This document shows positions 25,708 to 34,371 of a stretch of DNA of 64,000 nucleotides, piece after piece. Position 1 is the first letter of the stretch; each line of letters opens with the position of its first letter. The DNA comes from Pseudarthrobacter phenanthrenivorans Sphe3. Lineage in GTDB: Bacteria; Actinomycetota; Actinomycetes; Actinomycetales; Micrococcaceae. The position numbers were made by a program, and so were the translations under genes. The stretch covers positions 62,001 to 126,000 of the forward strand of contig NC_015146.1 of assembly GCF_000189535.1 (NCBI RefSeq). Reading direction: 5' to 3'. Under the pieces are notes generated by a model. That model was not told where the DNA came from, made no database searches, and saw only the letters and a program-made list of their open reading frames with translations.

Positions 25708-27150
25708 GTGTCGGCAGCATCTTTCGATTATGACCTGGCCATTATCGGTTCCGGCGGGGCTGCTTTCGCTGCGGCCATCCGGGCAACCAGCCGTGGCAAG
25801 CGGGTGTTGATGGTGGAGCGCAGCACTGTGGGAGGCACGTGCGTGAACACGGGCTGCATCCCGTCCAAGGCCCTGCTGGCCGCCGCGGAAGCCCGCCATG
25901 TCGCCCTCGATGCTTCCGGACGGTTCCCCGGTATCAGCACCTCCGCAGAGCCGGTGGATATGCCCGAACTGGTCGCCGGGAAGCGCTCACTGGTCGAATC
26001 CATGCGGTCAGAGAAGTATGTGGATCTCGCCGCGGGCTATGGATGGAACCTGCAGCGGGGGACGGCGGTGTTCGCCGGAACCGCAGCCGCACCGGTTTTG
26101 AACATCACCGCCCCGGGCGGAACCACCGAGACAGTCAGCGCGGAACACTACCTGGTCGCGACCGGCTCCACCCCCTGGATCCCTGAAGTGCCGGGAATGG
26201 ACGAGGTGGATTATCTGACGTCCACGAGTGCGATGGAGCTGCAGGACGTTCCCGCTTCGATGCTGGTGGTGGGCGGCGGGTATGTGGCGCTGGAGCAGGC
26301 GCAGCTTTTCGCCCGGCTCGGCACGGAGGTGACCATCCTGGTCCGGTCCAAGCTCGCCTCGGCCGAAGAGCCTGAAGCCGGGCATGCCCTCGCCGGTGTC
26401 TTCGCCGATGAGGGCATCCGGGTCGTCCGTCGAGCGACAGCGTCCTCGGTCCGGACCGATGAGGTGTCGGGGGACGTGGTCGTGGATGCTTCCGTCTCAG
26501 GAGGAAACGAGGAATTCAGGGCCGCGCGCCTGCTCATGGCAACAGGCCGGCGCCCGGTCACGGAGGATTTGAACCTTTGCATGGTCGGCGTTGAAACCGG
26601 GGACCGCGGGGAAGTCCTGGTCGACGGGAGCCTTCGCAGTACTAATCCGAGGATCTGGGCCGCGGGTGATGTGACGGGTCACCCGGAGTTCGTTTACGTC
26701 GCCGCCGCGCACGGGGCCCTGATGGTGGAGAACGCCTTTGAGGGTGCCGGGCGTGAGGTCGATTACCGGCACCTGCCCCGGGTCACGTTTACCAGCCCTG
26801 CCCTGGCCGCTGTCGGGATGACGGACAAGGAAGCGAACCAGGCAGGGATCCGGTGCATGTGCCGGGTTCTGCCGCTCAAATTTATCCCTCGCGCGCTGGT
26901 GAACCGTGATACCCGCGGCTTCATCAAGATCGTTGCCGACGCGGACACGGGTCGGATTGTAGGGATCACTGTCGTGGGTAAGGACGCCGGGGACATCGCC
27001 GCCGCAGGGATTTACATTCTGGAGGCCGGGATGACCGTTGATCAGGTCGCGAATCTCTGGAGCCCCTATCTGACCATGGCCGAAGGCATCAAGATAGCAG
27101 CCCAGTCCTTCACTACTGACGTCTCCAAACTGTCCTGTTGCGCGGCATGA
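25708..27150 (+). CDS. merA: Mercuric reductase
   Basis: A 480-residue pyridine-nucleotide disulfide oxidoreductase. The FAD fold (IIGSGGAAFAAAIRA) precedes the redox pair Cys45/Cys50 (GGTCVNTGCIPSK). An NAD(P) fold lies near residue 185 (MLVVGGGYVALEQAQLFARL). The C-terminal vicinal Cys477-Cys478 (KLSCCAA) is the hallmark that hands Hg(II) to the active site. It reduces Hg(II) to volatile Hg(0) in the cytoplasm with NADPH. The start is GTG 25708, with AGGAG 6 nt upstream. There is no N-terminal heavy-metal-associated domain, as is usual in actinobacterial MerA. No merT, merP or merB gene is present. Confidence 0.95.
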   Translation: MSAASFDYDLAIIGSGGAAFAAAIRATSRGKRVLMVERSTVGGTCVNTGCIPSKALLAAAEARHVALDASGRFPGISTSAEPVDMPELVAGKRSLVESMRSEKYVDLAAGYGWNLQRGTAVFAGTAAAPVLNITAPGGTTETVSAEHYLVATGSTPWIPEVPGMDEVDYLTSTSAMELQDVPASMLVVGGGYVALEQAQLFARLGTEVTILVRSKLASAEEPEAGHALAGVFADEGIRVVRRATASSVRTDEVSGDVVVDASVSGGNEEFRAARLLMATGRRPVTEDLNLCMVGVETGDRGEVLVDGSLRSTNPRIWAAGDVTGHPEFVYVAAAHGALMVENAFEGAGREVDYRHLPRVTFTSPALAAVGMTDKEANQAGIRCMCRVLPLKFIPRALVNRDTRGFIKIVADADTGRIVGITVVGKDAGDIAAAGIYILEAGMTVDQVANLWSPYLTMAEGIKIAAQSFTTDVSKLSCCAA

Positions 27151-27202
27151 AGTGGTCAACGACAACCTATGTGTTCGTGGGGCGGGCGGCCGCGGCTACC
27201 TT

Positions 27203-28018
27203 TTAGTGCGCGTTCCTTGTCAGGCTGTGGGCGAGGCGGTAGGAATCGGTGCCGGTTTCGATGATGGTGCCGTTGAACGTCAGCCGGTCAACGATCGCGG
27301 CGCAGAGGCGCGGGTCGGTGAATGTCTTGGTCCAGCCGGAGAACGACTCGTTGGAAGCGATGGCGATGGAGTTCTTCTCTTCGCGTTCGGTGAGGACCTG
27401 GAAGAGGAGTTCGGCGCCGCGCCGGTCCAGTTCCATATAGCCGAGCTCGTCAATGCAGAGCAGGTCCACTCGGCCGTATCTGGCGATGGTCTTGGCGAGG
27501 ACTTTGTCGTCGGCGGCTTCGACGAGTTCGTTCACGAGCCGGGTGGCCAAAGTGTATTTGACCCGGTATCCCTTCTCCGCCGCGGCGGTGCCCAGCCCGA
27601 TAAGCAGGTGGGATTTGCCGGTTCCGGAGTCCCCGATCAGGCATAGCGGTGCACCTTTTCGAATCCATTCGCCGGTAGCGAGGGTATGGATGGTAGCGGG
27701 GTTGATGTTCGTGTTCGCGTCGAAATCGAAATCACCGAGCCATTTATCCCGGGGAAAGTTCGCGGCTTTGACGCGTCGGATTGAGGAGCGACGGTCCCGG
27801 TCATCGCATTCGGCCAGCAGCAGCTCGGCCAGGAAGCCTTGGTAAGAGAGTTGTTCCTTCCCCGCGACGGTCAGAGCTTCGTCCAGAACCGCCCGGATGG
27901 TGGGCAGGCGCAATCGGCGGCATGCTTGGTCCACGGCCGCGACCGCGGCCTGCTCAGTCAGACCGCGGCGCCGTCGCAGGGTTGGGGTGATGGTGGTGGC
28001 CGGTGCGGTGGGGCTCAT
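27203..28018 (-). CDS. istB: IS21 helper ATPase IstB
   Basis: A 271-residue AAA+ ATPase related to DnaC/DnaA. Walker A is GDSGTGKS and Walker B is VDLLCIDELGYMEL. The sensor region is IAIASNESFSGW. IstB assembles on target DNA and activates the IstA transposase. The gene overlaps istA by 4 nt (ATGA). The sequence differs clearly from the interrupted istB at 30007-34378, so the two IS21 elements are of different types. Confidence 0.92.
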   Translation of the reverse strand: MSPTAPATTITPTLRRRRGLTEQAAVAAVDQACRRLRLPTIRAVLDEALTVAGKEQLSYQGFLAELLLAECDDRDRRSSIRRVKAANFPRDKWLGDFDFDANTNINPATIHTLATGEWIRKGAPLCLIGDSGTGKSHLLIGLGTAAAEKGYRVKYTLATRLVNELVEAADDKVLAKTIARYGRVDLLCIDELGYMELDRRGAELLFQVLTEREEKNSIAIASNESFSGWTKTFTDPRLCAAIVDRLTFNGTIIETGTDSYRLAHSLTRNAH

Positions 28019-29691
28019 GAGATGTTTTCCTTCGACGCGGTTCCTGCGGAGTGTTCGGTGCGTTTGGCCAGCAGCTCGTCATAGGCGCTGATCGCCGGGA
28101 GCGGCCGCTTGTCTGGAGGGAGCCCGGCGATGACCGCCGCCGGGTCCATCAGCCGGCGCTGGGTCAGGCTGACAACTCGTTGCACTTTCGCTTCAGCATG
28201 AGCACCGCGATGACGGTCAGGACGGGACCCACCAGCAGGGATGCTGGAGGCATGTCGGCGGCCTTCAACCGCCACGACGTCGGCACTGACGGCACCTACT
28301 CCAAGGGCTGCGGTGATCCCTGCCTCGATGTCTTCGGCTTCCATCGATCGGTGCAGCAGCAGGACGTCAATCAGTTCACGGGTCCCCGCGGCATCACCGT
28401 TGACCCTGCGCGAGGCAGACCAGAAGGCGTCATGGGCGCTGGTGAAAGCACCCGACTCCCGCGCCCTGGCCAAAGCAGTGGAACCAGGCAAAGCGCCGGG
28501 CTTGGTCTTGAGGACCTCCAGATAATGGTCCAACTGGACCGACTGCCCGCCCTTGGCAATAATCCGCTGGTGCCGGGCCGCCACCGCGCGGCCGTCGAAC
28601 ACCACAACTTCGGATGCCCGCAATGAAACCCGGACCCGCCGACCGATGAACCGTGCTGGCACCGAGTACTTCACCATCCGCACGGTGATCATTGAGGACC
28701 GGTCCACTCTCGGGTTCAACACCAGACCGGGATCGAACTCGTCGGCCGGCAACGGTGCCAGGAACGGGCGCTCGGCGGCGAAGTCTTGGCCGATAGTGCG
28801 GATCCTGCCATCAATCCGCCGCTGATCGTCTTGAACCTCCCGGCTCCGGATCCAGTCGTTGAGCTCATCAAGGGACCTCGCCACGGGCATCGGGGTCAGC
28901 CGGTTGCGGCGGAACCAGCCCACCTCGCCCTCGACCCCGCCTTTCTCGTGAGCGCCGGCAAGACCTGGCTGGCAATAAAAGGCATCAAATCCATAGAACG
29001 AGCGAAACAACACCCACCGGTCATTCTCCAGGCGGTTCCGCCCCTGACCGAACACCACGGCCCTGACGGCACTGGTGAGGTTGTCATAGCGGATATGTTT
29101 GACCGGCACGCCGCCGATCTCGTTGAACGCCTCGACGTGGCCTTCCAGAAACGCTTCCTGGGCCTGGGTGGGGTAAATCCGGTGGATGGCTTTGCCGGAG
29201 TGAGAAAGCCGGAAGATGAACATGTGGCATTTCGTCTTTACCCCGTCCAGCACGATCCAGACTTCACCGAAGTCCACTTCCGCTTCCGCGCCCGGGGCGT
29301 GCTCCTGAGGAACAAATACCTCAACCCGGCGGTCGGCCTCCACATCGATCTGCGCCCGGCGGACCCGAACGTAGTCACGCACCGTCGAATACGACAACTC
29401 GTCCGCTCCATGCTCCTCGATGAGCCGGGCAAGAATCCTCCGGGCAGTGTGACGCTGCTTCCTCGGCGCCGTCGTGTCCTCGACGAGCATGGCGTCGATC
29501 GTCGGTTTATAAGGATCAAGCCGCGGCGAGGACCGTACAGGAGTTTTACGCTCTGGCGGGACCGGGGAACTTAACGCCTTACGCACGGTTTTCCGCGCCA
29601 CCTGGTGCCTGCGGGCAAGCTCCCGGATTGACGCGCCCTCCACCCGGGCATCCCTCCGAATCTGCGCGAACAACTCCACTCTTGACCCCAT
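28015..29691 (-). CDS. istA: IS21 transposase IstA
   Basis: A 558-residue DDE transposase. The N-terminal helix-turn-helix (SIRELARRHQVARKTVRKAL) recognises the element ends. The integrase core carries Asp in AEVDFGEVW, Asp in KHIRYDNLTSAV and Glu in EKGGVEGEVGWFRRN. A C-terminal beta-barrel and a basic tail follow. The start ATG at 29691 lies about 140 bp inside the right end of the element, with repeated CAGGTGGGTACC-type motifs between. It appears intact, so the mer transposon is probably mobile. Confidence 0.93.
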   Translation of the reverse strand: MGSRVELFAQIRRDARVEGASIRELARRHQVARKTVRKALSSPVPPERKTPVRSSPRLDPYKPTIDAMLVEDTTAPRKQRHTARRILARLIEEHGADELSYSTVRDYVRVRRAQIDVEADRRVEVFVPQEHAPGAEAEVDFGEVWIVLDGVKTKCHMFIFRLSHSGKAIHRIYPTQAQEAFLEGHVEAFNEIGGVPVKHIRYDNLTSAVRAVVFGQGRNRLENDRWVLFRSFYGFDAFYCQPGLAGAHEKGGVEGEVGWFRRNRLTPMPVARSLDELNDWIRSREVQDDQRRIDGRIRTIGQDFAAERPFLAPLPADEFDPGLVLNPRVDRSSMITVRMVKYSVPARFIGRRVRVSLRASEVVVFDGRAVAARHQRIIAKGGQSVQLDHYLEVLKTKPGALPGSTALARARESGAFTSAHDAFWSASRRVNGDAAGTRELIDVLLLHRSMEAEDIEAGITAALGVGAVSADVVAVEGRRHASSIPAGGSRPDRHRGAHAEAKVQRVVSLTQRRLMDPAAVIAGLPPDKRPLPAISAYDELLAKRTEHSAGTASKENIS

Positions 29692-29783
29692 CCCGGCCCT
29701 CCCGTCGTCGATCCAACACTGGATGGATCAACGTTCACAGGTGGGTACCATTCAAGCCGTCATTAGGTTCGGCATGTCCGGCT

Positions 29784-29822
29784 GGTGGGTACCGTTCGGG
29801 CCGTCCTAGTGGGCTCCGATCA
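29784..29822 (-). repeat. Right 39-bp inverted repeat of the IS21-mer transposon
   Basis: Exact reverse complement of 24967-25005. A second, weaker copy of its inner part (CAGGTGGGTACC, near 29740) lies about 45 bp inward, like the multiple terminal repeats of IS21 elements. Confidence 0.9.
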
Positions 29823-29834
29823 GACTGTCATACT

Positions 29835-29941
29835 CACCGCCCTTCGTGAAATTATCGAAGAGCTGGGACTGAGCACCAAGCAAATTGTTTTACTCTCTCA
29901 AATCGAACCAATTGATACCCACGTAACCCGCTATCGAGTTT
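29835..29941 (+). pseudogene. NUDIX hydrolase, right fragment
   Basis: It continues the gene broken at 24952: TALREIIEELGL completes the NUDIX box, then STKQIVLLSQIEPIDTHVTR follows. The gene is cut again at about 29941 by the end of a second IS21 element, so the C-terminus is missing. Confidence 0.75.
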
Positions 29942-30215
29942 TGTTAACGCCAACCGAAAATGGGGCCAATAGTGCCAATTGAAAACGGGGCCACGGGGTT
30001 GTGGTTCTATTGTGCCGTACTGGCGGCGGGTTGGTTTTTGAGCCGGTAGCTGTTGCCTTTGAGGCTGATGACGTCGGCGTGGTGGACGATCCGGTCGATC
30101 ATGGCCGAGGCGATGGTCAGGTCTCCGAAGACGTCGCCCCAGCGAGCGAACGGGAGGTTCGAGGTCAGGATGAGGTGTGTCAAGGATGTGAGACAGTCGC
30201 GTAGTTTCTTTTCGG

Positions 30216-31100
30216 TCAGGCAGCAGCGGGAAGCTGTTGGTTTCTGGTTGTGAAGTTGGCCATAGCCGTCGCCGGCCGCAGGCCTTCGTTGTTGGTGTGA
30301 GGCCGCCAGCGGTTGTAGAACACTTCGATGTAGCGCATAGTGGCCAGTCTGGCGTCCTGGCGGGTGGTGAAGCTGTGGTGATGGTAAAACTCGTTTTTCA
30401 GCGATGAGAACAGCGATTCCGCCACGGCATTATCCCAGCACACCCCGGTGGCGCCCATGGATTGGCGGATGTTATTCCCGGCGCACCAGGCGCCCATTTC
30501 GCGTGACGTGTACTGCGTTCCATGATCACTGTGGAAAATCGCGTTGGGACTCAAATGGCCGCGGTCTCTGGCCATCGTCAGGGCCCCGGTGACCAGCGAA
30601 GCGCGCATGTGTTCAGCCATAGCCCAGCCGACGACCATGCGGGTGCACAGGTCGATGACGGTGGCCAGGTAGAGCCATCCCTCGTCAGTGCGCAGGTAGG
30701 TGATGTCTCCGACCAGGCGCGTTCCGGGTGCTTCTGCTGTGAAGTCCCGGCCGATGAGGTCCGCGAAGACCTTGTCCGGATCTGAGGGGATGGTGGTGCG
30801 CTTGAAGGCGCGCATCCGCTTGGCGACCCACCCGTTCTCGGCCATAATCCCGGCCACGGTACCCACTGAAACCTCGATGCCGGCGGCGGCCAATTTGGTG
30901 TGGACCATGCGGTGGCCGAAGATCCCGTCGGAGGAATCGAAGACGGTCTTCACCTGATCGGTCAGCTCCCGGCGACGGAGCGCGGTCGGGGTTTCTGCGG
31001 CGTCCAGCCACCGGTAATACGTGGCCCGTGGGAGATCAAGCTGACGGCACATCCAGGCCACCGGGAAGTCGGCGTTCTTCTCCTGAACAACTCGGTACAA
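30216..31100 (-). CDS. IS3 OrfB transposase, intact copy
   Basis: A 294-residue integrase-type DDE transposase. The N-terminal HTH_21-like region contains VQEKNADFPVAWMCRQLDLP. The catalytic residues are Asp in VGDITYLRTD, Asp in FHSDHGTQYTS and Glu in AVAESLFSSLKNEFYHHH. The C-terminal tail is RYIEVFYNRWRPHTNNEGLR. It is probably made as an OrfAB fusion by -1 frameshifting from OrfA at 31106-31402; a TTG at 31100 could start OrfB alone. The tail is lost in copies A, B and D. Confidence 0.9.
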   Translation of the reverse strand: MYRVVQEKNADFPVAWMCRQLDLPRATYYRWLDAAETPTALRRRELTDQVKTVFDSSDGIFGHRMVHTKLAAAGIEVSVGTVAGIMAENGWVAKRMRAFKRTTIPSDPDKVFADLIGRDFTAEAPGTRLVGDITYLRTDEGWLYLATVIDLCTRMVVGWAMAEHMRASLVTGALTMARDRGHLSPNAIFHSDHGTQYTSREMGAWCAGNNIRQSMGATGVCWDNAVAESLFSSLKNEFYHHHSFTTRQDARLATMRYIEVFYNRWRPHTNNEGLRPATAMANFTTRNQQLPAAA

Positions 31101-31105
31101 GTCCT

Positions 31106-31402
31106 CTACCGTTGTTCTTTGGCGAAGAACGCCGAAACTTTTTTCAGGAAATCGTTCTCCCTCTCCAGCTCGCGCAGCCGTGCCTCCAAAGCCTTGTATT
31201 TCGCAGGATCCACCGGATCATCCGGTTTGCCGCCGCCCTCCGTTTGCCCTTCACGGGACAGTCGCACCCAGCGTTTCAACGCGGTAACGGAAATGCCGAG
31301 CTCCGGAGCGACAGAGGCGGGTGAACGCCCAGATGAAACCACGAGCTCAACGGCATCAGCCTTGAACTCATCGGAATAGGTAAGTCGAGCAGACATGAGC
31401 AC
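31106..31402 (-). CDS. IS3 OrfA, copy C
   Basis: The frame is the same 98 residues as OrfA of copies B and D: an N-terminal HTH then a coiled coil. Start GTG 31402 or ATG 31396. The A6G run near its end is conserved. Confidence 0.85.
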   Translation of the reverse strand: MLMSARLTYSDEFKADAVELVVSSGRSPASVAPELGISVTALKRWVRLSREGQTEGGGKPDDPVDPAKYKALEARLRELERENDFLKKVSAFFAKEQR

Positions 31403-32346
31403 AATCCTTTCAAACTGTGTCTCACATCAGTAGTACACCTCAGGATCATGGACGCGTGTTCATAGCGGCTCGAGACCTGTCAGCGACGGTCGAAAACTGA
31501 GCCATTTCGTGGGCTTGGCGTCTAGTGGTCGTTGCAACACCTGAGCTTTTAGGAGTTGCAATTGGCAGATATGAAACGACCACGAAAGTCACGGGGTGCC
31601 CCTCCAAAGAACGCTGCACGGGCTCACTATGATCAGCTGATGAAACAGGGAATGGGCAATTCCGAAGCGTGCCGAATCGTCGGAATCAGCCGTAGTTCCG
31701 GCACTCGATGGCGGCACGGCCACTCAGTTGTTCTGAAGTCCGGCGACGTCAAAAAGATCGCTCCTATCTCCCGTCTTAGACCAGCCGCGATTTCTGCCCG
31801 ATTTCTCTCCGAGTCCGAACGGATCACGATCGCCGACCTCCTGCATGCCGGGCGGAGCATTCGCGCTATCGCAATGGAACTCGGGCGCAGTCCTTCAACT
31901 GTGAGCAGAGAGATTCGCCGGAATATTCACGAGCCCTCTGGCAACTACCGTCCGCGGACGGCCCAGCGCAGCGCCGAACGTAGACGGAGCCGCCAGCGGA
32001 CCGGGAAGATCGCGGCCAACCCGGCGCTGCAGGAGTTCGTGCGTGAACATCTGAAGCAACGCTGGAGTCCCCGCCAGATCAGCAACCGTCTACGCGCTAA
32101 TTTCCCGGGACAACCCGAGATGCACGTCGTGCCCGAGACTGTTTATCAAGCTCTCTATGGGCGTGGAAGCCTGGATTTGGCCGTGGACCCTGCAGTCTCG
32201 CTGCGCAGCGGTCGGACTGGCCGCCGGCCGCGCCGCCGAAAGGAGCACCGGACCAGGCGTTTCCCGGACATGGTGATGATCCGGGACAGGCCCGCGGAAG
32301 TCATCGGCAGACTAGTACCGGGGCATTGGGAATCTCAATGTTTCTG

Positions 32347-33549
32347 TCAAGCCGCCTGAGCGGTGATGCGTGGCATTGGTTCCTGGTAGATGGTGTGGTC
32401 ACGGAGCATCGCCCAGAGGACGTTGATGCGACGTCTGGCGAGGGCGATGAGGGCCTGTTTATGCGACTTTCCTTCTCCGCGCTTCCGGTCGTAATAGGTT
32501 CTTGAGGCCGCGCTGTTCTTCAAGCTGGAGAGGGCGGCGAGGTAACAGGTCCGCAGGAGCCTGCGGTTAAAGCGACGTGGTCGGTGCAGGTTCCCGCTGA
32601 TTCGTCCGGAATCGCGCGGGACGGGAGCCAGCCCCGCGACGCTGGCGAGCCGGTCGACTGAGTCAAACGCGTCCAGGTTGCCGCCGATGTTCGCGAGAAA
32701 AGTAGCTGCGAGTACGGGGCCGAAGCCCGGCATGGTGAGCAAAACATCGGCGCTGTCGTGCTTCCCGAACAGGTCCGTGATCTGGGCATCGATGCCGGCG
32801 ATCTCCGCATCGAGAGTGCTGATTTGCCCGGCCAGCCGGACGACCAGGGCAGAGCCTGTGGTCTGAGTTGGCAGTACGGTGTGCTGGGAGTTTGCGGCTA
32901 TCAGTGCCTTCTCTGCCATCTTGGCACTATTGCGGCAGCCGCGTTTCCTCAGCCAACCGGTGAGCCGAGCTAGTCCGATCCGCCGGATGCCCTCGGGTGT
33001 CTGGTAGCCGCCCAGGAGGACCAGGGGCGCCTGTTTGGAGTAGTCGAACGCACGCTCGAGAGCCGGGAAATATTCCAGCAAGGTGGCGCGGAGCCTGTTG
33101 ATCGCCCGGACACGGTCGCAGATCAGATCCGTACGGCGGGCGGTGAGGAGCCGCAGGTCAACGCTGATCTGGTCCGTGCGGCGGACTGGTTGGAGGTCCG
33201 TGCGCATCCGTGCCTGGTCAGCGATGATCCTGGCATCTTTCGCGTCGGTCTTGCCATCTCCGCGGTAGGTCTCCGCAGCGTGATGCACGATCCGTCCAGG
33301 TATATAGAGCAGTTGCTGGGCGTGCGCGGCCAACAACTCGATCAACAGGGCCGCTCCGCCGGAATTCAGATCCGTGGCCCAGCAGACTTCGCCCCCGGCC
33401 GCGATCTCCGCGATCGTGGCTATGAGTTCGAGCACTGCGTTTTCGTCGTTCTCGACCCGTTTCGAGAGCAGCACGGTCCCCGTCTGATCGATCACGACGC
33501 AATGATGTGCTCTTTTGCCTGAGTCGATTCCTACCCAGAATGCCGGCAT
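32347..33549 (-). CDS. IS110-family DEDD recombinase
   Basis: A 400-residue transposase. The N-terminal RuvC-like domain contains the DEDD acids (FWVGIDSGKRAHH, and GKTDAKDARIIADQAR near residue 105). The C-terminal Tnp_20 domain has MPGFGPVLAATFLANIGG and LASVAGLAPVPRDSGRISGN, with the serine used for strand exchange. IS110 enzymes insert site-specifically under guidance of an element-encoded RNA. The gene is full length and appears functional. Confidence 0.93.
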   Translation of the reverse strand: MPAFWVGIDSGKRAHHCVVIDQTGTVLLSKRVENDENAVLELIATIAEIAAGGEVCWATDLNSGGAALLIELLAAHAQQLLYIPGRIVHHAAETYRGDGKTDAKDARIIADQARMRTDLQPVRRTDQISVDLRLLTARRTDLICDRVRAINRLRATLLEYFPALERAFDYSKQAPLVLLGGYQTPEGIRRIGLARLTGWLRKRGCRNSAKMAEKALIAANSQHTVLPTQTTGSALVVRLAGQISTLDAEIAGIDAQITDLFGKHDSADVLLTMPGFGPVLAATFLANIGGNLDAFDSVDRLASVAGLAPVPRDSGRISGNLHRPRRFNRRLLRTCYLAALSSLKNSAASRTYYDRKRGEGKSHKQALIALARRRINVLWAMLRDHTIYQEPMPRITAQAA

Positions 33550-33788
33550 GTTCAGTCTCCTTCGATCAGCTCCAATTTCGGTTGGCCCTGTCGATAACTA
33601 CGCCGGCACGTCCTTACCCAACGATCAATGTCGTAATTCTCAATCAGCGGTCGAGTCATCGGCGGGCAGCGGGCGGCCATTCCCAGTGAGCCATCCAAGC
33701 GGCAGGGCGACCTAGGCCATACCCGCCACCCGAGGGTGATCGAAACACTACGACAGCTCCGAAATCACCCACAACAAAATCGTAAGGA
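33550..33788 (-). ncRNA. Candidate IS110 bridge/seek RNA region
   Basis: About 240 bp of noncoding DNA lie between the recombinase start and the element end. In IS110 elements this 5' end encodes the bridge RNA whose loops pair with target and donor DNA. I did not derive a structure; the call rests on position and length only. The target core would lie around the GGGA/GGG joint near 32331 and 33788. Confidence 0.4.
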
Positions 33789-34371
33789 GGGCGATCTAAT
33801 AATTGGGAAGGGCGGCCGCTCGGCCATCGCCACACTGGTCGAACGAACCACTCGCTTCATCATCCTCGTGCACCTGGCAGGAAACCGTGGTGCTGAGAAT
33901 CTGCGCGATCGGCTAGCTGATTCGATGAACCCGCTCCCGCCGCACCTGCGCCGTTCTTTGACCTGGGATCAGGGGACTGAAATGGCTTGCCACCAGAGTT
34001 TTACGCGGCAGACGCTGATTCCGGTCTATTTCTGTGATCCCGCGAGCCCCTGGCAGCGCGGCTCAAACGAGAACACTAATGGCCTGCTCCGGCAGTACTT
34101 CCCGAAAGGAACAGACCTCGGCGTCCACAGCCCCGAACACCTCACGACGGTCGCCGCTGAACTCAACCGCAGACCACGCGAAATCCTGGGTTGGCAGAGT
34201 CCCGTAGAGCACCTGGCTAGACTGACTTCACCGGCGACCGAACCATAAATTGTTGCAACGACCGCTGAACTCCGCCGCCGTCACTATGGCTCAGTTTTCG
34301 ACCGTCACCGACAAGACCAGCTGGAAGAACAGGTTCGCCGCGTCCTGATCGAACGGGATATAGCCGACTTC

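Larger units (their letters stand above)
24953..29834. mobile_element. IS21-family transposon carrying merR-merA, complete
   Basis: A 4.88-kb unit lies inside the NUDIX gene. The 7-bp sequence CACCGCC flanks it on both sides (24946-24952 and 29835-29841). Near the ends a perfect 39-bp inverted repeat (24967-25005 and 29784-29822) begins TGATCGGAGCCC, as in IS21 ends. Inside are merR (leftward), merA (rightward), istB and istA (both leftward). The mercury genes sit between istB and the distal end, so they are cargo of a single IS21-type transposon and not of a Tn501-type element. Excision with one CACCGCC copy restores the NUDIX frame. Confidence 0.85.
30171..31442 (-). mobile_element. IS3-family element, copy C, intact
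   Basis: A 1272-bp copy with both terminal repeats and a 3-bp target duplication GGA (30168-30170 and 31443-31445). It is 11 bp longer than copies B and D because orfB keeps the motif TCACCAC-AGCT-TCACCAC (complement 30364-30381). It is the only copy here with an undamaged transposase and a target duplication. It is therefore a genuine insertion, and the likely source of transposase for the others. Confidence 0.92.
32332..33788 (-). mobile_element. IS110-family element, inserted in the IS30 transposase gene
   Basis: About 1.46 kb lie between the two halves of the IS30 gene. One intact recombinase gene is followed by a very short 3' end (about 15 bp) and preceded by about 240 bp of noncoding DNA. 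No terminal inverted repeats or target duplication are evident, as expected for IS110. The exact ends are uncertain by a few bases because GGGA/GGG occurs at both joints. Confidence 0.85.
31556..34248 (+). pseudogene. IS30-family transposase, split by IS110
   Basis: The left part runs to GHWE at about 32331. It has an N-terminal HTH, the IS30 helix pair SIRAIAMELGRSPSTVSREI and the RWSPRQISNRLR region. The right part resumes at about 33789 with GDLIIGKGGRSAIATLVERT, carrying the first catalytic Asp of the GHWEGDLI motif. It continues through SLTWDQGTEMACH (second Asp) and WQRGSNENTNGLLRQYFPKG (Glu). Removing the IS110 insert rejoins GGGCATTGGGA and GGGCGATC, giving HWEGDL in frame. The start is unclear (TTG 31556 or ATG 31571). 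Confidence 0.88.
31478..34313 (+). mobile_element. IS30-family element containing a nested IS110 element
   Basis: The ends are imperfect inverted repeats: left TGTCAGCGACGGTCGAAAAC, right reverse complement TGTCGGTGACGGTCGAAAAC. Both continue identically through CTGAGCCA. Flanking AGACC (31473-31477 and 34314-34318) is a 5-bp target duplication in istB. The transposase gene runs 31556-34248 but is split by an IS110 element. Without that insert the element would be about 1.38 kb. Confidence 0.88.
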
